From contig NZ_CTEJ01000002.1 of the NCBI RefSeq assembly GCF_001282625.1, positions 374,501 to 438,500 of the forward strand: DNA of 64,000 bases, read 5' to 3'. This DNA comes from Lascolabacillus massiliensis. GTDB taxonomy: Bacteria > Bacteroidota > Bacteroidia > Bacteroidales > Dysgonomonadaceae. A program made the translations under genes and the position numbers. The notes beneath the pieces are model-generated. The model saw only the letters and a list, made by a program, of their open reading frames with translations. It was not told the DNA's origin and ran no database searches. The first letter of the stretch is position 1; the number at the start of each line of letters is the position of its first letter. This document shows, one piece after another, positions 53,824-63,467 of the stretch.

Positions 53824-53891
53824 ACTATTTAAAGAAATATTTTAAATCAATCGCAGTAGATTCCACCATAACTTTATAATAATTTATTTAT

Positions 53892-55121
53892 ATGTCTGTT
53901 TGGCAAAAAGAAAACCGATACGATAAAGCTGCAAAAATAGTATTGTTTTTGATATCTCCATTTTTTTCATTTCTGTATTCATTGCGCACAATGAATACAC
54001 GATCCTCTTATGTAGTTTTCTTTTTGTTTGCAGTGTTTTTTGGTATGTCGTTTTCTGTAGGTAACATCAGAACAGAAGGTTCTATTGATGGTATTAGCTA
54101 TAGAGCGCACTTTGAAGAGTATAAACTCAAATCATCTAATTATTATTATGAAGGATTAAATGAGTTTCTTACTTTTGATGAAGGTAAAAAAGATTACTAC
54201 TTTGATACTGTGGCATTCTATGTTTCGCGCATTACAGATAATTATCACGTGATGTTTATGGTATTTGCCATTATTTTTGCTTTCTTTTCTCTAAAAACCT
54301 TCAAGTTATTCATTACTGATAATAAGTTTGATATATCTTTCGCCTCTTTTATTCTCGCATATCTGTTTATGGCAAATCAGATATTCAATATCAACGGGAT
54401 GCGCTTTTGGACAGCAGCTTGGGTAGGTGTATATGCATTATTTCAGATATTTGGGAAGAAGAATAAAAGGTATTTCCTCTTACTTTTAGTAACACCTTTT
54501 TTCCACGGTTCTTTTTGGATTTTTATAGCAGTAGTAGTATTAGCTTATCTCCTTATGAGATTTGATAAAGTTTGGGCAGTATTATTTTTTATAAGTTTCT
54601 TTGTTGGCTCTATTGCAGTTGAGTTATTACAAGAGACTTCCGATTTATTACCAGCTTTTATGCAACGAATGATAGCGTCTTATACCGATCCAGAATACAT
54701 ACAATCGAGAAGTGAAGGAGGAACAGGTTTTTATTGGGTTCAAAGGTTATTTAGTACCCTTGTAAGGTTTTATATGAATTTTATGGTTTATCTATTCATA
54801 CGAAATTCAAAAACAATTAAAGCGAATCCTAAATCTAAAAGCTTCTACTTATTTCTGTTGGTTTATATGACATTTGTCAATTTTACAATGGCTGTTCCTT
54901 CTTTAGGAGGACGGTATATGACATTGGCTTATCCATTAATTGCTTATATTTGGTTAGTAAATTTTAATGGAGTAAAATATAAGAAATTTCTTTATGCAAT
55001 GCCCGTAATCTTTTGGTTCTCTTTTTATGGGTGGATTCAGCGTTATCTTACAGTATTAGATTTTGAATTCTTTGTTTCAAGCCCTTTTTATTTAATTTAT
55101 AAATATTTGATTGTAGCATAA
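53892..55121 (+). CDS. EpsG/Wzy-type polysaccharide polymerase
   Basis: The 409-residue protein has about 10 membrane segments. The start AKIVLFLISPFFSFLYSLRT, then GSIDGISYRAHFEEY and the block IFNINGMRFWTAAWVGVYAL fit the EpsG family (conserved RFWTA). These are inner-membrane polymerases that join repeat units on the periplasmic side. No other polymerase candidate is seen, and the position directly after the flippase supports the call. Confidence 0.85.
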   Translation: MSVWQKENRYDKAAKIVLFLISPFFSFLYSLRTMNTRSSYVVFFLFAVFFGMSFSVGNIRTEGSIDGISYRAHFEEYKLKSSNYYYEGLNEFLTFDEGKKDYYFDTVAFYVSRITDNYHVMFMVFAIIFAFFSLKTFKLFITDNKFDISFASFILAYLFMANQIFNINGMRFWTAAWVGVYALFQIFGKKNKRYFLLLLVTPFFHGSFWIFIAVVVLAYLLMRFDKVWAVLFFISFFVGSIAVELLQETSDLLPAFMQRMIASYTDPEYIQSRSEGGTGFYWVQRLFSTLVRFYMNFMVYLFIRNSKTIKANPKSKSFYLFLLVYMTFVNFTMAVPSLGGRYMTLAYPLIAYIWLVNFNGVKYKKFLYAMPVIFWFSFYGWIQRYLTVLDFEFFVSSPFYLIYKYLIVA

Positions 55122-55223
55122 AGAAGGAGTAGATAATACACTCAATCTTATTATACATAAATATAAGTAAAAATTGTTTTTTTTAGTTTACAAGTCCTTT
55201 TAAATTGGGTTGATAGATTTTTT

Positions 55224-56336
55224 ATGAAAATTGTAATAATAGCACGCAACTGTTTTCCAAAATTGGGACCGAGATCTCACAGAGCAACTGAGCTTGCAAA
55301 AGAATTAGCAAGACAAGGACATGAAGTTGTTTTGTATGCATTGCTCGGTAACTATAATTATATGAGTTTTGAAAAGGAGACAAAAGTAAAAGTTAAGAAT
55401 TTAGGTATATCGAAGTTCGGAATCTCAGATAATACAGAATTTAGTAAACGCAATTACTTTTATCGTGCTATAAGAAAATTTCTCGGAAAATATCTTGAGT
55501 TTCCAAATATAGAACTTGTAAGTATGGTTAAAAATGCATTGGAGTGCGAAAATAATATAGATTACTTAATAACAATTGCTAGTCCTCATACTATTCATTG
55601 GGGTGCGTCTGGTTTTATAAAAAAAAATAAAGGAAAAGTGAAATTCTGGGTGGCAGATTGTGGTGATCCATTTATGAAAAATCCATTCCACCCACATCCA
55701 TTCTACTTCAAAAATGTTGAGAAAAAATGGGGAAAATTATGTAATTATATTACTGTTCCAATTAAAGAAGCAAAAAAGGCTTATTATCCAGAGTTTAGCG
55801 GAAAAATCAAAGTTATACCACAAGGATTTAGTTTTAGAGATATTAGGTTATTTGATTATACTCCCAATACCATCCCTACATTTGCTTATTCAGGTATAGT
55901 GTATGATGGCTTAAGAGATCCAACAGAGTTTTTAAAGTACCTTAGCACCTTAAAAAGTGATTTTAGATTTATAGTTTATACAAAAAGTGTTAGTGCTTTT
56001 AACCAATTTAAACACAGGTTAGGTAATAAATTAGAAATAAGAGATTATATCCCTCGGGAAGAGTTAATATACGAATTATCTAAAATGGATTTTTTAATCA
56101 ATTTTAAAAATAAATCAGGAGTACAGCAACCTAGCAAATTAATTGATTATGCTACTTCTAAAAGACCAATTTTAGATATAGATACATCTTTTGATCAGAA
56201 GGATATCTTTCACGAGTACTTAGATGCGAACTACAGCAGAGGAAAAGTAGTACACAATATCGAAAGATTTAATATTGAGAACGTAGCTAGAAGTTTTATC
56301 ATTTTGAAGGAAGAATACTCAGAGACAGTATTATAG
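55224..56336 (+). CDS. GT4-like glycosyltransferase
   Basis: The 370-residue protein has a GT-B fold: MKIVIIARNCFPKLGPRSHR and ATELAKELARQGHEVVLYAL at the N terminus, and a C-terminal half with GKIKVIPQGFSF, TFAYSGIVYDGLRDP and SKLIDYATSKRPIL. The second domain is shorter than in classic GT4 enzymes, and the EX7E motif is not clear. The sugar it transfers cannot be told. Its stop is immediately followed by the tail of a lost acetyltransferase gene. Confidence 0.8.
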   Translation: MKIVIIARNCFPKLGPRSHRATELAKELARQGHEVVLYALLGNYNYMSFEKETKVKVKNLGISKFGISDNTEFSKRNYFYRAIRKFLGKYLEFPNIELVSMVKNALECENNIDYLITIASPHTIHWGASGFIKKNKGKVKFWVADCGDPFMKNPFHPHPFYFKNVEKKWGKLCNYITVPIKEAKKAYYPEFSGKIKVIPQGFSFRDIRLFDYTPNTIPTFAYSGIVYDGLRDPTEFLKYLSTLKSDFRFIVYTKSVSAFNQFKHRLGNKLEIRDYIPREELIYELSKMDFLINFKNKSGVQQPSKLIDYATSKRPILDIDTSFDQKDIFHEYLDANYSRGKVVHNIERFNIENVARSFIILKEEYSETVL

Positions 56337-56500
56337 GTTTTAGGGATGATGTTTGGATAGGTCGAGATCTTATGATCAAAGGAAGTAGAGAAATTAAAAC
56401 AGCGAGTATTGTTGGAGCAAGGTCCGTACTAACAAAGACATTTCCTGAATTTTCCATAATTGGAGGGAATCCTTCAAATTTATTTAGATCAAGAAAATGA
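56333..56500 (+). pseudogene. C-terminal remnant of a hexapeptide-repeat acetyltransferase
   Basis: This stretch, in a different frame from the upstream gene, reads GFRDDVWIGRDLMIKGSREI, KTASIVGARSVLTKTF and SIIGGNPSNLFRSRK before the stop at 56498-56500. This is the typical end of LbH acetyltransferases (VWIGxxxxIxxGVxIGxxxVIGAGSVVTKxxPxxSIxGGNPAKxI). The main part of the gene has been lost, apparently through replacement by the glycosyltransferase upstream. The stop overlaps the start of the next glycosyltransferase gene, so that old gene junction is preserved. Confidence 0.75.
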
Positions 56501-57696
56501 AAATTGCAATTTTAAGTACAGGTAGTACCAATAATAGAAAGGGAGTATTTAATAGTGTACACGGTAGAATTAAACATCTGAAAGCTTTGGAAGATGTTGA
56601 GGTGGATGTTTATCTAATTCAACATTACGACAGCTGGTTGTTTAGATTAGTTCGCAAAAGGTTTAAACCCATTGACACAAAAAGAGCACCTAAAGAAGGA
56701 ATTACCACTATTGATGGGGTGAGTTATAGAAACCTATGGGTAGAACATAAAATGATTGATTATATCCTATCTAAAAAATTGAAGTTAAAGGATATTTCAT
56801 GTAAGTCTCAGCTAGGACAGTTTGTTGATTTGTTTAAAGACTATGATTTACTTTCTGTTCATGCTCTTCCGGATAAGTATATTGCATATCTGGTAAAACA
56901 AAAATATGGTATTCCATTTGTAACTACCTGGCATGGCTCGGATATTAATGTTTGGCCATTTGTTAATAAAGAAGGCTTTAAAACTACGAAGCTGATTATT
57001 GAAAATGCAGATTTTAATTTTTTTGTTAGTAGACGATTAATGCATACGTCTGACAAAATAACAAAAAAGGGTAAAAAAGATTATTTGTATAGCGGTCCTG
57101 CAGACATTTATTTAAATCCACCACAACATAGCAAAGAGTATATAAGAAATGAACTTAATATATCAACAAAATATCTTGTAGGTTTTATCGGAAATATTGT
57201 TTCGATTAAAAATGTTATGGTCTTGCCTGATATCTTTAGAATAATTCTAAATAAAATACATGATGTAAGTTTTATTATAGTAGGTGATGGTAAATTATTA
57301 GATAAATTAAAAGTCAAAATTCTGAAGTATAAAATTCAAAATGTAAAATTTACTGGAAAGTTGGATCCTGAACAAATTCCAGATATTATGAATTCTCTTG
57401 ATTTATTATTGCTCCCAAGTCTTAATGAAGGATTGCCTCTAGTTACTCTAGAAGCTTTGTCATATGGCGTGCCGGTAGTAGGTTCTAATGTCGGTGGAAT
57501 TTCAGAATCGATAGGAGAAGAAAATTGCTTTAATTTGGATGATGACTTTCTTAAGAATATTTCAACGCGTGCAATTGAAATATTAGAAAATGGGGAGAAG
57601 CCAAAACAATTATCTAAGGAGTTTTTATGGGAAACAACGTTGGAGAAGGAAATGAGTGTGTATAAGAAGGTATTACAGAAAGAACAATCAATTTAA
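56497..57696 (+). CDS. GT4-family glycosyltransferase
   Basis: The 399-residue GT-B protein has N-terminal SVHALPDKYIAYLVKQKYGI and PFVTTWHGSDINVWPF and a C-terminal GT4 domain: YLVGFIGNIVSIKNVMVLPD, DVSFIIVGDGKLLDKLK, and LPSLNEGLPLVTLEALSYGV with the EGLPLVTLE (EX7E) motif that binds the nucleotide sugar. The donor is probably a UDP-sugar made by this locus, but the sequence does not say which. Confidence 0.9.
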   Translation: MKIAILSTGSTNNRKGVFNSVHGRIKHLKALEDVEVDVYLIQHYDSWLFRLVRKRFKPIDTKRAPKEGITTIDGVSYRNLWVEHKMIDYILSKKLKLKDISCKSQLGQFVDLFKDYDLLSVHALPDKYIAYLVKQKYGIPFVTTWHGSDINVWPFVNKEGFKTTKLIIENADFNFFVSRRLMHTSDKITKKGKKDYLYSGPADIYLNPPQHSKEYIRNELNISTKYLVGFIGNIVSIKNVMVLPDIFRIILNKIHDVSFIIVGDGKLLDKLKVKILKYKIQNVKFTGKLDPEQIPDIMNSLDLLLLPSLNEGLPLVTLEALSYGVPVVGSNVGGISESIGEENCFNLDDDFLKNISTRAIEILENGEKPKQLSKEFLWETTLEKEMSVYKKVLQKEQSI

Positions 57697-57966
57697 AATC
57701 TTGTTATACTGGATAAATAGAGTTTTATAACTGTAAAAGCATGTGAATTGTTATAATAAAGCATGTCAGTTGTAAGAAGAATTGGAAAAAATGGAGAACT
57801 TATGTGAGTTGCAACAAATCCGTTTGCTAAAGAAAATGAAATCACTAATATACCTGTTTACTATAAAGGAAAGTATATTGAAATTAGACTAAAGGGTAAA
57901 GAAACTTACTTGAAAGATATTACACTACAGGTATTAACAACATTTAAGAATAAGTCTTTTTTTTAA
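57697..57966 (+). pseudogene. Probable gene remnant of unknown type
   Basis: In this gap a frame without a start reads VATNPFAKENEITNIPVYYK, then IEIRLKGKETYLKDITLQVL and ends at the stop 57964-57966. I cannot match it to a family. Lying between a complete gene and a clear remnant, it is best taken as debris of gene exchange in the locus. Confidence 0.35.
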
Positions 57967-57973
57967 AAATATA

Positions 57974-58144
57974 ATGAAGAAAACATGTTGCATCTTTAAT
58001 TTAGCAGCACACTATAGAGCTCCTATCTATAAACTAATAGACAAAGAACTTAATTGTGATTTTTTCATAGGTGATAATGTTAAATCACCTATGAAGAAAA
58101 TGAACTATCCAGAGTTATCGGGATTCAAATATAAACATAAGTAG
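57974..58144 (+). pseudogene. N-terminal fragment of a glycosyltransferase
   Basis: A 56-codon frame begins MKKTCCIFNLAAHYRAPIYK, then LIDKELNCDFFIGDNVKSPM, and stops at 58142-58144. The CCIFNLAxHYRAPIYxLID start is that of a family of capsule glycosyltransferases of about 350-400 residues. The rest of the protein is missing. It lies 25 bases before the next complete glycosyltransferase, which probably replaced it. Confidence 0.7.
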
Positions 58145-58169
58145 GAATCGACTAATTAATCAATAAAAA

Positions 58170-59330
58170 ATGCACATATTACACATCGCTAATAGTTACG
58201 GTGGAACAGAAGTATATACTAATCTTATACAATCTTTAGACCATTTGGGAGTCAAACAAACAGTTTTCGTTCCACTAAACCCAAAGAATCAAAATAGGAT
58301 AGGAAATCATATGGTCCCTTTTTCTGTTTCTGGGTCATCAATAATATATTCTACAATTTTAAAAACATATCACAGGTATTTTTATACGGCAAAAATTAGT
58401 AAGATAACAAAAGAAATTGAGAAAAAAATTGATTTATCAAGAGTTGATTTGATACATGCAGGGTTGTTTTGTTCAGATGGTGCTGTTGCTTACGAATTGT
58501 ACTCCCAGTATAAAATTCCTTATATAGTGGCAGTAAGAAATACTGATGTAAATACATATTACAAAAAGCTATTTTGGAAAAGAAAATATTTTCATACAAT
58601 ATTAGAAAAAGCTAAAAATATTGTTTTTTTATCTCCTAGATACAAGAAAACCTTTTTAGATAATATCAAAAACAAAGTCAATAACAAAACTGCACTTGAG
58701 TTAGTAGAAAAAAGTGTAGTTATTCCTAATGGAGTAGACCCATTTTATTTAAAAAATAGAAGTACTATAGAAAGAAGAATCAACTTTCCAATTAGAATAA
58801 TTTTTGCAGGTGCATTTAACAAAGGCAAAAATATATTAGAGGTGATTTATGCTTTAGATGTTCTTATTAATAAAGGATTGAATATTAATTTTACTATAAT
58901 TGGTAAAGGGTTGAAGTTTAGAAAACAAGATTCAACATATACAACTAAAATATATGAATTAGCATCAGAAAGAGAATGGATTGAAGTATTAGATTATAAA
59001 CCAAAAGAAGAACTTCGACAAATATTCAACAAAAGTGACATTTTCGTAATGCCATCTATTCCTGAGACATTTGGTTTAGTTTATGTGGAGGCACTTAGTC
59101 AAGGATTACCAATAATTTATGCCAAAGGACAAGGGTTTGATGGTTACTATAGTAATATTGGTATTGGTTTTGGTGTGAATGCAAGAGATTATAACGATAT
59201 AGCTAATAAGATAGAACAAATTATAGATAACTATGATCAGATTTCATCAAATATATCTAAGTTGGATCTAGAGAAAGATTTTGATTGGGGAAATATCGCA
59301 GAACGATATTTAGAACTTTATAATAATTAA
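58170..59330 (+). CDS. GT4-family glycosyltransferase
   Basis: The 386-residue protein starts MHILHIANSYGGTEVYTNLI with the GGTE loop typical of GT4 acceptor domains. The C-terminal domain has IIFAGAFNKGKNILEVIYAL, NFTIIGKGLKF and VMPSIPETFGLVYVEALSQG with the ETFGLVYVE (EX7E) motif. Its stop and the next start are one base apart, so it is coupled to the pyruvyl-transferase-like gene. Confidence 0.9.
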   Translation: MHILHIANSYGGTEVYTNLIQSLDHLGVKQTVFVPLNPKNQNRIGNHMVPFSVSGSSIIYSTILKTYHRYFYTAKISKITKEIEKKIDLSRVDLIHAGLFCSDGAVAYELYSQYKIPYIVAVRNTDVNTYYKKLFWKRKYFHTILEKAKNIVFLSPRYKKTFLDNIKNKVNNKTALELVEKSVVIPNGVDPFYLKNRSTIERRINFPIRIIFAGAFNKGKNILEVIYALDVLINKGLNINFTIIGKGLKFRKQDSTYTTKIYELASEREWIEVLDYKPKEELRQIFNKSDIFVMPSIPETFGLVYVEALSQGLPIIYAKGQGFDGYYSNIGIGFGVNARDYNDIANKIEQIIDNYDQISSNISKLDLEKDFDWGNIAERYLELYNN

Positions 59331-59331
59331 T

Positions 59332-60447
59332 ATGAAAATAGCTCTTTTATCTTTTCATAATGCAGCAAATTACGGAGCAGCATTACAAGCTTACGCCTTA
59401 CAAAGGGCACTTTTAGACATGGGATATGAAAATGAATATATAAATTATCAAAATCAACACAGAAAAAACTCATATAGTATGAGTCACCATATAATAGATT
59501 CATTAAAAAAGAATGATTTCATAGGAGCAATTAAATATATATTAGGAGCTCCCTTTATGAATTTAAGGAAAATTAGATTTAATAAGTTTTATAAAAATAA
59601 CCTTAAGTGTACATCAAAAATATACTCTACTTCTAATGATGCTAAATCGTTGAATAACGATTATTTCAAGTTTATTGTAGGAAGTGATCAGGTATGGAAT
59701 TATAAGAATAATGGCAATGATGATGCTTATTTATTAAGTTTTGTAGATGATGATTCAAAAAAAGTATCCTATTCTTCAAGCTTTGGAATTTCTGAAATTC
59801 CAATAGAACAAAAAAATATTTATAGTACATATTTGTCTCGTATTGCGTATTTATCAGTAAGAGAGCAATATGGAGTTGAATTAGTAAAAGAGCTTACAAA
59901 TAGAGAAGCTAAATTAGTATTAGATCCTGTTTTTCTGCTTTCTAAAACTCGGTGGGAACAAATGTCTAATAAGAAAATTGATAATAGATCATATGTGTTT
60001 AGTTATACAAATAAACCTAATCAACTCGAGAGTTTTTTATATTCTACAAAGTATGATTTAAAAGGTAAGCATGTATATAAACTATCTAGGAGTTTAACGA
60101 TTAATGATTTTATAGACAGTAAGATACATGTTAAATATACTATGTCACCTACAGATTTCATCAGTGTTATTAGAGATTCTGAATTAATAGTGTCTGCTTC
60201 ATTTCATTGTATAGCAATTTCTATTATATTAAATAAACCATTCGTAGCGATTCTTACTGGAGATAAAGGAAAGGACGAAAGAATACTAAATATATTGAAA
60301 ATTCTAGGTCTTGAAAATAGAATTTATTCTGAGAAAATGACATTAAAACAAGTAAATGAGACAATTGATTATGATTTGGTCAATGAAAAGATGGAATCAA
60401 TGAAATCAATTTCAATCCAATTTCTCAAAAATGCAATCAATGCTTAA
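59332..60447 (+). CDS. Polysaccharide pyruvyl transferase family protein
   Basis: The 371-residue protein has the family start MKIALLSFHNAANYGAALQA, then FIVGSDQVWNYKNNGNDDAY, KVSYSSSFGISE and, in the C-terminal GT-B-like domain, SELIVSASFHCIAISIILNK with the conserved HxxxxxI region. Family members add ketal pyruvate from phosphoenolpyruvate to sugars, or act as sugar transferases in some capsules. Either would give the polymer an additional acidic or branching feature. Confidence 0.88.
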   Translation: MKIALLSFHNAANYGAALQAYALQRALLDMGYENEYINYQNQHRKNSYSMSHHIIDSLKKNDFIGAIKYILGAPFMNLRKIRFNKFYKNNLKCTSKIYSTSNDAKSLNNDYFKFIVGSDQVWNYKNNGNDDAYLLSFVDDDSKKVSYSSSFGISEIPIEQKNIYSTYLSRIAYLSVREQYGVELVKELTNREAKLVLDPVFLLSKTRWEQMSNKKIDNRSYVFSYTNKPNQLESFLYSTKYDLKGKHVYKLSRSLTINDFIDSKIHVKYTMSPTDFISVIRDSELIVSASFHCIAISIILNKPFVAILTGDKGKDERILNILKILGLENRIYSEKMTLKQVNETIDYDLVNEKMESMKSISIQFLKNAINA

Positions 60448-60561
60448 TTATTAATTTTAAAACAGAATCACTGGAGTATTATTTTAAAATATTCTTTTCA
60501 GCTCAAATTTTCTTGGATTTTCGTATACTATAATTTATATCTATTTATTATCAACTAATTT

Positions 60562-61557
60562 ATGACTGAAGTTTTACAAATATTAAAGACAGAAAACATT
60601 GAATACTCCACTAATATAAATCTTTCAGATATTACTTATTTGAAAACTGGTGGAATCGCAAAGTTAATTATTTATCCAAATACAACTGATCAGGTCGTAT
60701 CTTTAATACAAGGTTTGAAGATAAATGGAGTAGGGTACAAGGTTATAGGTGCAACTTCGAATCTGATGTTTTTAGACGATACTTCTTACAGTTGTCTAAT
60801 ATCTACCTCAAAACTAACAAAGATGGAACTAAATCTTGAAAAGAAGGAAATAGTAGGAGGAAGTGGTGTAATGATGTCAGATTTATCTCGATTTGCATTG
60901 ATTAATTCTATAAAAGGTTTTGAAGGATTAGAAGGAATACCTGGTACAATTGGTGGAGCAGTTTTTATGAATGCTGGTGCATATGGATATGAAATAAAGG
61001 ACGTACTTAATTCTATTGAAATGGTAGATACAGATGGTGTTCTACAAATAATAAAAGCTAAAGATCTTGGTTTGCATTATAGAAACTCTTATTTAAGGGA
61101 GGGTAAAATAAATGGAATAGTTACCAAATGTTTTTTTAATGTTGATTTAGGAAATCAATACGACATTGAACGTAAAATGGAGTTATTTCATTCTAAGAGA
61201 CATAAATATCAGGATTTTTCTTACCCTAACTTGGGTAGTATGTATAGTGGTTCAGTTTATAGAGAAATTGGAAAACGAGACAAAGTTTTCAAATTAATAT
61301 CCATGTTGTATTTTCTGTTTAATTATGAATTCAAAATTTTCAGACGCGAATCTCCAATAAATAGAAAATGGATTAATGACATCATAGTAAAAAGATTTAA
61401 TTTAAAATATGATAAGCAACCATTTTCAAACAAGTCAATAAATTGCCTTGTGAACAGAGGCCAGGGAACTGATGAGATGTTAAGATACATGGATGACATT
61501 AAGAGATTAACTTACAATAAAATCCCAATTGAAAACGAAGTAGTAGAAGAATTTTAA
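60562..61557 (+). CDS. MurB-like FAD oxidoreductase inside the capsule locus
   Basis: The 331-residue protein follows the UDP-N-acetylenolpyruvoylglucosamine reductase pattern: FAD-binding YKVIGATSNLMFLDD, GLEGIPGTIGGAVFMNAGAY, the active-site Arg in YRNSYLRE, a Ser in NLGSMYSGSVY where MurB has its proton donor (usual GSxFKNP), and a Glu near the end (IENEVVEEF). The GSxFKNP block is altered and the region after it (LYFLFNYEFKIFRRESPINR) is unlike standard MurB. It is therefore probably not the housekeeping enzyme but a dedicated paralogue, perhaps reducing an enolpyruvyl sugar to a lactyl ether for the capsule. Confidence 0.8.
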   Translation: MTEVLQILKTENIEYSTNINLSDITYLKTGGIAKLIIYPNTTDQVVSLIQGLKINGVGYKVIGATSNLMFLDDTSYSCLISTSKLTKMELNLEKKEIVGGSGVMMSDLSRFALINSIKGFEGLEGIPGTIGGAVFMNAGAYGYEIKDVLNSIEMVDTDGVLQIIKAKDLGLHYRNSYLREGKINGIVTKCFFNVDLGNQYDIERKMELFHSKRHKYQDFSYPNLGSMYSGSVYREIGKRDKVFKLISMLYFLFNYEFKIFRRESPINRKWINDIIVKRFNLKYDKQPFSNKSINCLVNRGQGTDEMLRYMDDIKRLTYNKIPIENEVVEEF

Positions 61558-61599
61558 CTCTATTAAACATCGATATATTCAATTAATTTTATTATAATA

Positions 61600-62817
61600 A
61601 TGAAACTAATCTACCTTCACCAATATTTCAAATTCCCTGACGAAACAGGAGGTACCCGATCTTATGACTTAGCTACATCTTTTGTGAAGAAAGGGATTGA
61701 AGTGGTTGTTGTTACAGCTACTTCAGATATAAATCATAAATCTAAAAAGAAGTGGAAGGTTATAGAAAGAGATGGCTTATTAGTTAATTACATTTATCTA
61801 CCATATGGAAACCATTTGTCTTACTTTCAGAGGTCTTTTGTGTTTTTTAAGTTTTTATGGTTTTCTACTTTTCGCTTATTAAAACTTAAAGGTGATTTTG
61901 TTTTAGCTACTTCAACTCCTTTAACAATAGGAATTCCTGCTCTATTTAAGAAATGGTTTGGTAAGACTCCTTATATCTTTGAGGTTCGTGATGTGTGGCC
62001 GGAAGCTGTTATTGCAATAGGTGCTATAAGAAACAAGATGATGCAGAAATTACTTTATTTACTAGAAAGAGTAGTATATAAAAATGCATCTGCTGTTGTG
62101 CCTCTCTCAACCGATATGCAAAAGTCGATAGTAAATAGGTATCCACAATTTACAGATAAATCGTCAGTTGTTATAGAAAATATATCTGAGATTAATCGTT
62201 TTCAGAATATTGAAGATGAGATTGACTTGGAGAATATTACTGGTTTTAAACCTAGATTTTCGGTCCTTTATGCCGGTACATTTGGAAAAGTTAATGGTAT
62301 TGATAGAGTAATTGATCTTGCTCAGAAAACTCTTTTAATTGATGACAAACTTGTATATATTTTAATAGGAACAGGGGCAGAAAAGGAAAATGTAATTCAA
62401 TTAGCTAAACAAATCGGTGTTTTTAGTAAAAATGTTTTTATTTTAGATCCAGTATCTAAAAACGAACTTCCTACATGGTATAACACTACTTCAATGGGCT
62501 CCTCATTTGTAATCAATATTAAAGAATTATGGGCTAATTCTGCCAATAAATTCTTTGATACTTTAGCTGCTGGCAAACCAATTTTAATTAATCATGAGGG
62601 TTGGCAAGCGGAAATTATTAGAGAATACAATATTGGGTATGTTTTACCTCCTATTATAACTAATAAAGAAGCCTCTGAATTTGTAAAGTACACTCTAGAT
62701 GAGAATCATATACTAAAACAGCAAGAAAATGCTTTATCCGTGGCAAAAGAAAAATACTCATTGGAGGTAGCAGTAGATAAATATTTAAGTGTATTTAATA
62801 AGATATCCAATAAATAA
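61600..62817 (+). CDS. GT4-family glycosyltransferase (WbuB-like)
   Basis: The 405-residue protein starts MKLIYLHQYFKFPDETGGTR with SYDLATSFVKKGIEVVVVTA. Then come VLATSTPLTIGIPALFKKWF and PYIFEVRDVWPEAVIAIGAI, hallmarks of the WbuB-type branch. The donor domain has FSVLYAGTFGKVNGIDRVID and NKFFDTLAAGKPILINHEGW. In such loci this enzyme commonly adds the second sugar to the lipid-linked first sugar, consistent with its place right before the initiating transferase gene. Confidence 0.9.
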   Translation: MKLIYLHQYFKFPDETGGTRSYDLATSFVKKGIEVVVVTATSDINHKSKKKWKVIERDGLLVNYIYLPYGNHLSYFQRSFVFFKFLWFSTFRLLKLKGDFVLATSTPLTIGIPALFKKWFGKTPYIFEVRDVWPEAVIAIGAIRNKMMQKLLYLLERVVYKNASAVVPLSTDMQKSIVNRYPQFTDKSSVVIENISEINRFQNIEDEIDLENITGFKPRFSVLYAGTFGKVNGIDRVIDLAQKTLLIDDKLVYILIGTGAEKENVIQLAKQIGVFSKNVFILDPVSKNELPTWYNTTSMGSSFVINIKELWANSANKFFDTLAAGKPILINHEGWQAEIIREYNIGYVLPPIITNKEASEFVKYTLDENHILKQQENALSVAKEKYSLEVAVDKYLSVFNKISNK

Positions 62818-62837
62818 ATATTGGATAATCATGATAT

Positions 62838-63446
62838 ATGTACAAACACTTCTTCAAACGTCTAATTGATTTTACACTTTCACTCATTGGCTTTATAGTC
62901 ATTAGCCCCATATTCATCATAGTTTGGGTATGGCTAACAATTGCCAATAAAGGTGCCGGTGCTCTGTTTTTTCAGGAACGCCCAGGTAAGGATGAGAAGA
63001 TATTTAAGGTGATTAAGTTTAAAACAATGACCGACGAGCGGGATGCTTCGGGTAAACTACTACCTGATGCTAAGAGGTTGACTAAGGTTGGCAGGTTTGT
63101 ACGTTCTACATCTCTTGATGAGATTCCTCAGCTTATAAATGTTATTAAAGGGGATATGTCATTAATTGGACCAAGGCCTTTATTAGTGCAATATCTGCCT
63201 TTATATAATGAAAATCAGAAGCGAAGACATGAAGTCAAACCAGGCATTACTGGTTGGGCACAGGTGAATGGGCGTAATGCTATTAGCTGGGATAAAAAAT
63301 TTGAGTACGACATTTGGTATGTCGATAATATTTCGTTCAGTTTAGATATTAAGGTATTATTTAGAACTATACAAAAAGTCTTTAAACGTGAGGGTATCAA
63401 CTCTGATACAAGTTCTACAATGGAACCGTTTAAAGGTAATCGTTAA
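62838..63446 (+). CDS. Initiating undecaprenyl-phosphate sugar phosphotransferase (PglC-type)
   Basis: The 202-residue protein has one N-terminal reentrant hydrophobic segment (LIDFTLSLIGFIVISPIFII) and the catalytic core of the short polyisoprenyl-phosphate transferases: FKVIKFKTMTDERD, STSLDEIPQLINVIKGDMSL with the Asp-Glu pair, IGPRPLLVQYLPLY and KPGITGWAQVNGRN. It attaches the first sugar phosphate to undecaprenyl phosphate. The PglC-like size and the PglD-type gene that follows suggest that the first sugar is a diacetamido-trideoxyhexose. Confidence 0.95.
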   Translation: MYKHFFKRLIDFTLSLIGFIVISPIFIIVWVWLTIANKGAGALFFQERPGKDEKIFKVIKFKTMTDERDASGKLLPDAKRLTKVGRFVRSTSLDEIPQLINVIKGDMSLIGPRPLLVQYLPLYNENQKRRHEVKPGITGWAQVNGRNAISWDKKFEYDIWYVDNISFSLDIKVLFRTIQKVFKREGINSDTSSTMEPFKGNR

Positions 63447-63467
63447 TTTTTTACTGTTAAATCAATT

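Noticed and set aside
60562-61557. Housekeeping murB
   Set aside because: The altered GSxFKNP block, the unlike C-terminal part and the position among capsule genes argue for a dedicated paralogue.
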